Source: Schistocerca nitens (taxonomy: Eukaryota > Arthropoda > Insecta > Orthoptera > Acrididae). From it: a DNA stretch of 64,000 nucleotides. Location of the stretch: the NCBI RefSeq assembly GCF_023898315.1, contig NC_064614.1, positions 497,566,109 through 497,630,108 on the forward strand, read 5' to 3'. Position numbers and translations under genes: made by a program. Below, piece by piece: positions 56,401-64,000 of this stretch. The first letter of the stretch is position 1, and the number at the start of each line of letters is the position of its first letter. The notes beneath the pieces were generated by a model. The model was not told the origin of the DNA and did not search any database. It saw nothing but the letters and a program-made list of their open reading frames with translations.

Positions 56401-57480
56401 AAAAGGTGCAATAAGTGTGCTACACTTCAAACGTACAAAAGAAAAAAGCTACAACATCAATGAACTACTTCAGTACATTGCTCACAACAAACCACTCCTC
56501 AGTGACAATAAAAATGAAATTTGCAACATTATCATGGACTGAATCGACAACAACACTGACGGGATTATTTCCTTGGTTGCACCAGGCGGCACTGGGAAAA
56601 GAATTTTAATAAATCTTAAATCTATTGCTGATAGAAATACACGGTAAACAGCATTTCGCGGTTGCACTGGCATCATCCAGCATTGCAGCCACACTTACGG
56701 AAGGAGGACAAACTGTCCATTCCACTGTACAACTGCCATGGAATATAGCTGATGAACAATTCCCGGTATGTAAAATCTCAAGAGCATCTGGATTCGGTGA
56801 ACTTTTATAGCAAGCTAAAATTATCTCCGGGGACAAATGCACAATGGCACATAAAAAATCTGTCGAAGTCACGGACAGATTTTTATAAGACTTGTGAGGA
56901 AATTCTGAAGTTATGGGAGGAGCTGTACTCATACTCTCAGGAGATTTTCGACAAACATTTCCACTTATCACCAAATCAACACCAGCAGACGGGATCAATT
57001 CATGCTTTAAGGGGGGGGGAATAATCACATCTCTGGCCACACGTACAAGTACTGCAACTAACGAAAAATATGAGAGCTGAACTATTAACAGACGAAACAA
57101 CTGCACATTTTGCTCAACAAATTTTACAAATAGATGAAGGCACATATCCTACTGACCAGATGGCTGGCCTGATTAAACTCAACAGTGATTTCGGCTACAT
57201 AGCCACTCCTGAAAACAAACTCATCGACCAAGTTTATCCAAACATTGTTCACAACTATGCCAATCTGGACTGACTATTTGAAAGGGCAATTTTGGCAACT
57301 AAAAATAATATTGTTGATGATATCAACTTCAATATTCAAAAGAAAATTCCCAGTGAAGAGAGAACATGCAGATTGATTGACATGACGGTAAACGTTGAAG
57401 AAAGTGTGAACTTACCTACAGAATTTCTAAACTCTTTGCAAGTACCAGGAATGCCATTATACTGCCTTTGACTTAGAACT
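53424..57480 (+). pseudogene. Helitron Rep-helicase pseudogene
   Basis: Pieces in changing frames. A first Met at 53424 begins MAVIKRTEKNETDEE. Near 53730-53800 IVIGKTDDICQFCNAKK is the N-terminal zinc region. At 53930-53980 there is a LLPNDFFW piece. The Rep domain follows at 55120-55830: DPELYDKVVNNIIHGPC (55175-55230), MNKGSDIAVF and RYIASNEAAWSIF (55510-55640). The helicase follows from 56540: FPWLHQAALGKEF near 56575 aligns with the Walker A 'aPGGTGKTF' region, VALASSSIAATLTEGGQTVH is at 56655-56715, VLILSGDFRQTFP is near 56935 and MRAELLTDE at 57070. Many stops; inactive. Confidence 0.82.
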
Positions 57481-57787
57481 GAACCTCCAATAAAACTGCT
57501 CAGAAACATCAACTCGTCAAAACTGTGTAATGGAACAAGGATAATCTCTCACTTCTCTCACGGTCAACTAACGTAGCATGTTCTCGAGTAGGAAATTCGA
57601 AAAATTTGTACATACATAACCCGGATAACAAAACGAAAAATTTTGTTTATAAGCAAGTATTGTAAATAGTTTGAATATGCTTTCAATAAAATCTATATAT
57701 CTCTTATACTTTAAAGTTTATCCCTTTATTCCAATTACCACACAATTTCATATCAACTCCCCGAGTGAAGCCGGGTACCCCAGCTAG

Positions 57788-58458
57788 TTAAATAATATAT
57801 ACAGAGCATTACTTATTGTTGCAGTGATTGTGTTTTAAGTTTAATGATAGGAGGCATGATACTTAAATAACAGTAAATTCAAAATTGTATACGAAGTAAA
57901 TTATGAATGAAGGCAGCCATATGGAAGAGGTGTCGAGTGGTGGAAAAGCACTATTAAGAGATGATGTGAGATACCTTAGCTTTCAGACTTAATTTTTTGT
58001 ATGAAAACATACACACAAACACTAGTTAGGACACAGCATCAGTAGAAAGTGGATTTTTCATTGTTACTTTCTTTCTGTCTTTCTCCCCATACTGTTTTCC
58101 TCTCTTTTCCAGCCCCCATCCCTGCTTCCCTCTCAGCCCCTTCCTCCCATCCTCCATCTATCTTACTTAGTCCCACCCCCTTTTTATTCATATACAGCAG
58201 TTCAGTTGCTGCAAATTAAAGTGCTCAACACTTTGTTTAGTGCATAGCTGCTGACCAGTACACCTTTTGTTTCTGAATTACATGTGTTGTCTTTAGTCTG
58301 ACCATCACATGGTAGTAAATGAACCAGTTGTGTTGTCACTTTTGAGTTCATAATTCAACTGTTGGGATCTCGGCAAAGAATACATGTCTAATGTTGATAA
58401 GCTTATGCTCCTACAGCTGGAAGAGCATACTCTAGGTAAGAGTAGATGACATTGTATG
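57788..58458 (+). other. Unassigned intron 5 sequence
   Basis: No recognised gene or repeat. A pyrimidine-rich stretch at 58065-58185 is simple intron composition. Confidence 0.35.
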
Positions 58459-58460
58459 TA

Positions 58461-59761
58461 CGAGGTCTCTTCAGAAAATTCTGAAACTTTGTCCACAAAA
58501 TTGTTCTACACTTACCTTTTAATTTTTGTACATATCTCCTTTGAAATACTCTGCCAAAATTGATACACTGCTCCCAACATTGTTTCCACTTTTGGAAGCA
58601 GTCTTCGTACACCTCTTGCTGGATTGTGAAAAGTACGATTTACAAATTTTCTTTTATCTCATCTGTTGTCGCAAATCTTCATCCTTTCAACATGGTTTTC
58701 AACTCTGGAAATAAAAAATGGTCTGCAGGGGCCAGGTCTGGAGAGTAAAGAGGACGAGACAGCACAATGATTTCGTTTCTTGTGCAGTATTCACACACCA
58801 ACAAGGATGAATGTGCAGGTGTATTGACGCAATGCAAGAACCATGAACTGTCTCGCCATATTTCAGGCTGTTTTCTTCTCATAGACATAACAATGTGTCC
58901 TGATAGTACCACAGATTAACAGTTTGTCCCTATGGCATCAATGATGAACTAATCCTTCAAAATCAAAGAAAACCATCAGGATGGCTTCAGCATTTGACCT
59001 GACCTGATGTGCTTTTTTTGGCCTTGGACAACCTTTCCTAACCCGATGTGAAGAGTGAACTTTGGTTTCAACATCATAAGTGTAGACCCACGTCTCATCA
59101 CCAGTTACGATTCTCTTAAGGAACATCTCACTCTCATTTGCACGATCCAAAAGCTTGTCACAGATTCTGAGGCAGAGGTCTTTCTTTTCTTGACTCATGA
59201 GCTGTTGAGTGAACTTGGCAGCAACACGATGTGTTCCAAGAAGCTTTGTTAAGTTTCATGACATGATCCAATTGAAATGTTACATTCTTCTGCAATCTCT
59301 TGGGCAGTCAGTCTTCGATTGGCATGGAAATTTTGTTGACATTCCTGACACGAGTGGAATTGGTAGATGTCTAATGGCCTCCTGAACGAATGTCATCTTT
59401 AAATTCCATCCAGCCGTTTTAAACCATGTGAACCATTCGTGAAACCGAGTAGGCATAAGCACTCATCATCATAAGCTTCCTACATCATTTGATGTGTTTC
59501 TGTAAAGGTTTTCTTGAGTTTTACACTAAATTTAGGGCAGACACATTGCTTTTCTAACTCTGAAACTCGATGTTCGCAAACTATGTGACACAATGTTCTA
59601 CTCAATGCACCACTGAACAATACCTAACAGACATACAACAATGAGACTTCTGACAGTTACACATTAAACACAGGCATGTGCAGAGGTATCGACCGCATTT
59701 CGCTCCAACACACCATTGGCGTGAATTTACGAATATTCTGGAATGTTTTAAACAGACCTCA
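58461..59761 (-). mobile_element. mariner (DD34D-type) transposon, inactive
   Basis: 1,301 bp between TA dinucleotides (58459-58460 and 59762-59763). The left end is CGAGGTCTCTTCAGAAAATT; the right end in complement is TGAGGTCTGTTTAAAACATT. The minus-strand transposase is in pieces. At 58938-59198 it has IVTGDETWVYTYDVETKVHS (first D) and FFDFEGLVHH. At 58679-58912 it has WFLHCVNTPAHSS, where active mariners have HxDNAPAH, then LYSPDLAPADHFLFPELKTM (third D). The helix-turn-helix region near 59280-59520 is degraded. The second catalytic D is replaced by V. Confidence 0.88.
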
Positions 59762-59763
59762 TA

Positions 59764-60293
59764 TTTTCCCTGCAATACCTTATTGGTTGTAATTCTCCGT
59801 CTGAGCATTTTATTCAACATGCCAGTAACTTCTTATACACCTGAATTTTTCTTAGATTTTAGATACTACAGTCATTTGATCCATATCTCATTTGTGTGAC
59901 ATAGCACATTGATGTTAAACAATCAATTTAAACTCTGTTTTACATAATCTTCATCCACATTTGTACACTGTGGAACACCGTATGCTTTCAGGCAATGAAA
60001 TAATATCTCTGTAGGACCCACCCATCAGGATGCAACATAATTCATGTTAATGAGTCCACATACAACTTAAACATAGTATTGTTGTACAGCTTGCATCAGC
60101 CCTGGTTACAGAACTGCTCTAGTAATGTAATGTTTATAGATTTTTTTGGTGTATTCAGAATCTTCTGCATGAGATTCATGTCACAGAACACAAATAGTAA
60201 AATGCCATTTCACAAACATAAAAAGTGAAAGAAGATATATTTTATGGCACCAGTATACAATCCCACAATTTCCATGTTTCTTGTCAAGGTATA
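59764..60293 (+). other. Unassigned intron 5 sequence
   Basis: AT-rich spacer between two DNA transposons, nothing recognised. Confidence 0.35.
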
Positions 60294-61447
60294 CACTGAA
60301 GTGCCAAAGAAACTGGTATGGGCATGCATAATCAAATATAGAGATATGTAAACAGGCAGAATATGGTGCTGCAATCGGCAATGCCTATATAGGACAACAA
60401 CTGTCTGGTGCAGCTGTTAGATCCTTTACTGTTTCTACAATGGCAGGTTATCAAGATTTAAGGGAGTTTTAAGGTGAAGTTATAGCCGGCATATGAGCAA
60501 TGGGGCACAGCATCTTTGAGGTAGTGATGTAGGAGTGTACCATGAATATCAGGAAACCGGTAAAACGTCAGCTCTCCAACATTGCTGCGGCCAGAAAAAG
60601 ATCCTGCAAGAACAGGACCAACTCTGACTGCAGATTTCAATGCTGGGCCACCAACAAGTGTCAGCATGCAAACCGTTCTACGTAATATCATCAGTATGGG
60701 CTTTCGGAGCCGAAGGCCCACTCTTATACCCTTGATGACAGCACAACTCATAGCTTTATGCTTCACCTGACCTGTAAACACCAACGTTGGACTGTCAATG
60801 ACTATAAACATATTGCCTGGCTGGACGAGTCATTTTAAATTGTATCAAGCGGATGTACGTGTACGGGTGTGGAGACAACCTCATGAATCCATGGACCCTG
60901 CATGTCATCAGGGAACTGTTCAAGCTGGTTGAGACTCTGTAATGCTGTGGTGCATGTGCAGTTGGAGTGATATGAGACCCCTGATATGTCTAGATTTGAC
61001 TCTGACAGGTGATATTTATGTAAAAATCCTGTCTGGTCACCTGCATCCATTCATGTCCACTGTGCATTTGGACAGACTTGGGCAATTCCAACAGGACAAT
61101 GTGACTCCTCTCACATCCAGAATTGCTACAGACTGGCTCCAGGAACACTCTTCTGAATTTAAACCCTTCCGCTGGCCACCAAACTCCCCAGACAGGAACA
61201 TTATTGAACATATCTGGGATGCCTTGCAACATACTGTTCAGAGGAGATCTCCCCCCCACCCCCCACCCCCCTCCAATACTCTTATGGATTTATGGGCAGC
61301 CCTGCAGGATTTGTGGTGTCAGTTCCCTCCAACACTACTTCAGACATTAGTTGAGTTCATGCCACATTGTGTTGCAGCACTTCTTTGTGCTCGCAAGGGC
61401 CTTACACAATATTAGGCAGGTGTGCCAGTTTCTTTGGCTCTTCAGTG
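60294..61447 (+). mobile_element. Tc1-like transposon with D-36-E spacing
   Basis: 1,154 bp between TA (60292-60293 and 61448-61449). Left end CACTGAAGTGCCAAAGAAAC; the right end in complement CACTGAAGAGCCAAAGAAAC. The + strand carries the transposase C-terminus (60942-61415), with FQQDNVTPLTSRIATDWLQE (second D) and FRWPPNSPDRNIIEHIWDAL (catalytic E). The first D region reads WLDES near 60825 in another frame. Exactly 36 residues lie between the QQD aspartate and the IIE glutamate, as opposed to 34 in Tc1. The N-terminal part is broken by stops. Confidence 0.87.
60942..61415 (+). pseudogene. Tc1-like transposase, C-terminal catalytic part
   Basis: 157-codon frame with FQQDNVTP (D2) and NIIEHIWDALQHTVQRR (E), then a Pro-rich insert and LQTLVEFMPHCVAALLCARK at the C-terminus. 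The last resembles the 'SMprR..avi.a.Gg.T.Y' end of this group. The frame opens downstream of the first catalytic aspartate, which sits in a different frame, so the protein is not complete. The two C-rich runs near 61250-61272 may be the site of the insert or of sequence error. Confidence 0.78.
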
Positions 61448-61659
61448 TAGATACCAAACATTACGATATTCTGTATTGTTATGGTTTCACGATACCATAT
61501 ACTCTTTCATTGCATGCTGTTTCATTTATTTTCTTTTACTACTTCTACGTTGCACTGTTTGCTTATGAACCATGCACCTTGTTGCAATGGGGCAGTGATA
61601 CGGCTGTATTGTAGGTGCAATTAACCCAGGGAATAGAGAGAAGGGACCAGACTGACATG
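61448..61659 (+). other. Short unassigned spacer
   Basis: About 200 bp with no recognised feature between the Tc1-like element and the inverted LINE segment. Confidence 0.3.
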
Positions 61660-62205
61660 ATTGCACTGACCTGATAAGAAATCCTGTTCTTCCTGCCACT
61701 CCACTTTATTAAGTCCTGCTATATCTAACCTCAAATTATCCATTTTCATTTTAAGTTCTTTAATGTACGTGTCCAATTAAAGGAGCTAACATTCCACATT
61801 CTGACCCATAGAATACCAGTTTTATTTCTCCTAGTGTCAACATCCTCTTGAGTAGTCCCCACTCAGCTATCCAAGTTTACTATTATATCTCTGGAATATT
61901 TTACCATTGAGGATGCCATCATCATTAAGCCATACAGTAGAGCCGCATATCCTTGGGAAATATAACAGCTGTAGTTTCCCCTTGCTTTCAGCCATTCGCA
62001 ATACCAATCTAGGATGGGCATGTTGGGTAATGTTACAAGGCCAGGTTAGTCAGTCATACAGACATGGTTGTTGCCCCTCTTCAGGATCCACATCTTTGTC
62101 TCACCTCTACACAGTAACACCTTTGATGTGGTTGTACCTACATTATGGCTATCTGGAGGCAGTGATAGAAATTGTACAGAAACCAGGCTGCAACTATAAG
62201 GGTTG
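61660..62205 (-). mobile_element. RTE-type LINE 5' segment, inverted
   Basis: Alignable in the same orientation with 30560-31050, the 5' part of the RTE-type LINE. Shared blocks are CTAACATTCCAcatTCTGACC (here), CCTCTTGAGTAGTCCCC, ATTTTACCATTGAGGATGCC, CTGTAGTTTCCCCTTGCTTT and CAGCCATTCGCA. It represents the 5' end of the family on the minus strand, head to head with the + strand segment that follows. Confidence 0.72.
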
Positions 62206-63060
62206 AAGAACATGAAAGGGAGGCAGTGGTCGAGAAGGGAGTGAGGGAGGGATGGTGCTTATCTCCCATGTTATTCAGTCTGTACATTGAGAAGTGACTA
62301 AAGAAACCGAGGAGAAATCTGGAAAGATTATAGTTTAGGGAGAATAGAGAAAAATATTAAAGTTTTGCTGATGTTATTGTAATTCTGCAAGGGACAGCAA
62401 ATGACTTGCAAAATCACTTGAGCAGAGTGAATAGTGTCTTGAAAAGAGGCTGCAAGATGAAGATTTAAAAAAATAACAAAACAATAATAATGGAATGTAT
62501 TCTAATTAAATCAGATGATGATGAAGGGATTAGATTAGGAAAAGAGACATTAAAAAAGTAGAGGACTTTTGCTGTTAGGGGAGTAAAATTATTAATGATG
62601 GTAGAAATAAAGATGATGTAAAATCAGGTTTGCAGTAACAAGGAAAGCTTTTCTGAAAAATAGAAATTTATTAGTATCTAATGTAAATATTAAGAGTTAG
62701 GAAGTGAAACTTGGAGCGTAAACACTACAGACAAGAAGAAAAGAGGAACTTTTGCTGTAGAAGAATGCTCAATATTAAATTGGTAGATCAAATAATTGGT
62801 GAATAGGCACTGAATCTAATAATAGAAAAGTAAAAGCACTGTTGAACTTGAGTACAATGCACAGTCAGTTGATAGGGCTCATCCTGAGGCATCGTGGGAT
62901 GGTTAATTTGATAATGGTTGTGAAAGAGTGAGTGGTAAAAATTGTAGGAGGAGAGCAAGGCGTGACTACAGTGAACAAGTTCAAGCGGATGTAGGTTGCC
63001 ATAGTTATGCAGACGTGAAGAGACTTGTCCAGGATAGACTAGCATGGAGAGCTTAAATGT
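62206..63060 (+). mobile_element. RTE-type LINE 3' segment (RT to C-terminus)
   Basis: The + strand encodes VVEKGVREGWCLSPMLFSLY near 62240, FADVIVILQGTANDLQNHL near 62355 (FADV in place of FADD), KRGCKMKI, then SETWSVNTTDKKK and an EIRLILRHRGM-like C-terminal stretch near 62890. Stops are frequent and the terminal (CAA)n tail is absent. With the inverted segment on its left it forms one 5'-inverted insertion. Confidence 0.72.
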
Positions 63061-63171
63061 TGGGTTATTCATAAAATGACATTTCTCAAATAGAATTTCT
63101 ACGGTCGCCGGACAAGGGAACATCAGCCTTCGATATTTAAAAGATACAAGTTGCTGGTCTGAAAGGACGTA
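63061..63171 (+). other. Short unassigned spacer
   Basis: About 110 bp of unassigned sequence between the LINE segment and the Tc1-like copy B. Confidence 0.3.
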
Positions 63172-64000
63172 CACTATATGATCAAAAGTATACGGACACC
63201 TGGCTGAAAATTACTTACAAGTTCATGGCACCCTCCATTGGTAATGCTGGAATTCAATACGGTGTTGGCCCACCTTAGCCTTGATGACAACTTCCACTCT
63301 CGCAGGCATATGTTCGGTCAGGTACTGGAAGGTTTCTTGGGGATTGGCAGTCCATTCTTCACGGAGTGGTGCACTGAGGAGAAGTACCGATGTCAATCGG
63401 TGAGACCTGGTATGAAGTTGGCATTCCAATTCATCCCAAAGGTGTTCTATAGGATTCAGGTCAGGACTCTGTGCAGGCCAGTCAATTACAGGGATGTTAT
63501 TGTCATGTAACCACTCTGCCACAGGCCATATATTATGAACAGATGCTTGATCGTGTTGAAAGATGCAGTCGCCATCCCCGAATTGCTTTTCAATGGTGGG
63601 AAGCATGAAGGTGCTTAAAATATCAATGTAGGGCTGTGCTGTGATAGTGCCATGCAAAACAACAAGGGGTGCAAGCCCCCTCCATGAAAAATATGACCAC
63701 ACCATAAACCACCGCTTCCGAATTTTACTGTTGGCACTACACACACTGGCAGATGACATTCACTGGGCACTTGTCACACACTGCCATCGGATCGCCACAT
63801 TGTGTACCGTGATTCGTCACTCCACACAATGCTTTTCCACTGTTCAATTGTCAAATGTTTATGCTCCTTATACCAAGCGAGGTGTCATTTGGCATTTACC
63901 GGCGTGATGTGTGGGTTATGAGCAGCCGCTCAACCGTGAAATCCAGGTTTTCTCACCTCCCGCCTAACTGTCATAGTACTTGCAGTGGATCCTGATGCAG
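63172..64000 (-). mobile_element. Tc1-like DD34E transposon, copy B (cut by window end)
   Basis: Starts after TA (63170-63171) with CACTATATGATCAAAAGTAT, the same end as copy A at 19312, and runs co-linearly with it to the window edge. Its transposase is better kept than in copy A: the first motif near 63805-63835 reads IVWSDESRYT (D present). D2 is in CIFQHDQASVHN and E is in WPAQSPDLNPIEHLW, separated by exactly 34 residues. A frameshift near 63770 separates the first motif from the rest. The N-terminal half lies beyond 64000. Confidence 0.9.
63223..63759 (-). pseudogene. Tc1-like DD34E transposase, C-terminal part (copy B)
   Basis: 178-codon frame with MVWSYFSWRGLAPLVVLHGT, QPYIDILSTFMLPTIEKQFG, FQHDQASVHNIWPVAEWLHD and SPDLNPIEHLWDELE, ending in TFQYLTEHMPARVEVVIKAK. 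These are the standard Tc1 catalytic domain segments after the first aspartate. The frame is lost upstream by a probable frameshift, so the copy is non-functional despite conserved catalytic residues. Confidence 0.88.

Larger units (their letters stand above)
52861..57787 (+). mobile_element. Helitron relic with heat-shock-type 5' region
   Basis: Plus-strand rolling-circle transposon. The 3' end reads AAGCCGGGTACCCCAGCTAG followed by T, with a GGGTACCC palindrome and the CTRR terminus (CTAG). The broken ORFs give Helitron Rep and helicase motifs in order from 53424 to 57470. The 5' region carries a 10-bp-phased heat-shock-element array, TATA box and initiator (52901-53199). The 5' boundary is approximate because the terminal TC was not identified. 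Confidence 0.85.

Noticed and set aside
55510-56542. Host gene with several open frames in intron 5
   Set aside because: The motifs (NKGSDIAVF, RYIASNEAAW, ASSSIAATL) are Helitron Rep-helicase and the frames are broken.
61251-61273. C-rich insert as a real Pro-rich protein region
   Set aside because: Near-homopolymeric C runs in a dead transposase are more likely slippage or sequence error.
52519-64000. Search for WDR74 exon 6 and later
   Set aside because: I looked for 'GNt.G.l..iDLR' and 'HPS.P.laScGLDR.lRi'-like strings on the + strand and found none, so the remaining exons are presumed downstream.

Overview
The window reads as a piece of a large, repeat-rich insect genome. The sequence shows one spliced host gene on the + strand drowned in transposable elements. 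SINE, LINE and fold-back families here match what I remember of grasshopper/locust (Schistocerca-type Orthoptera) genomes. That assignment is inference from memory and was not checked by a search.

Host gene: five coding exons (2091-2148, 15490-15736, 15972-16179, 52179-52283, 52379-52518) splice in frame at GT/AG sites into the first ~252 codons of an orthologue of WDR74 (yeast Nsa1 family), a nucleolar WD40 protein of 60S ribosome assembly. Intron 1 is 13.3 kb, intron 3 is 36.0 kb, and the intron after exon 5 runs off the window (>11.4 kb). I see no later exon before 64000, so the C-terminal third of the protein must lie downstream.

Region by region. 0.5-1.6 kb: deleted PIF/Harbinger element just upstream of exon 1. 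3.1-8.4 kb: Ty1/copia element (- strand) with both LTRs, holding a LINE fragment, a SINE fragment and, at its left end, a twin-tRNA short element. 8.4-15.5 kb: mostly unassigned intron 1 sequence with a hairpin repeat, SINE copies and a Tc1 end. 16.3-26 kb: two Tc1-like elements, SINEs, a fold-back MITE, microsatellites and an LTR-like direct repeat pair. 26.1-33.6 kb: Ty3/gypsy element (- strand) split by an RTE-type LINE (28.2-31.1 kb) and a SINE. 34.3-35.1 kb: long mariner-derived hairpin. 35.5-43.5 kb: decayed LINEs, one of them split by a CR1-like LINE carrying a perfect 94-nt inverted duplication. 43.9-48.0 kb: near-intact CR1-like LINE with an SGNH-esterase ORF1. 51.2-52.1 kb: element with ~310-bp TIRs, each bearing a tRNA-like sequence, ending 61 bp before exon 4. 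52.9-57.8 kb: Helitron relic. 58.5-64 kb: mariner, Tc1-like and RTE remnants.

Most striking signal: the Helitron 5' region is a 23-unit, 10-bp-phased array of heat-shock-element dyads (GAAnnTTC, 52901-53130), followed by a TATA box (53162), an initiator-like TCAGTT about 32 bp downstream and an A-rich leader. The layout resembles a heat-shock gene promoter. The element sits inside a ribosome-biogenesis gene. Almost all transposon ORFs are broken by stops, frameshifts or lost catalytic residues; the best preserved is the 43.9-48.0 kb LINE, with only two nonsense codons noticed.
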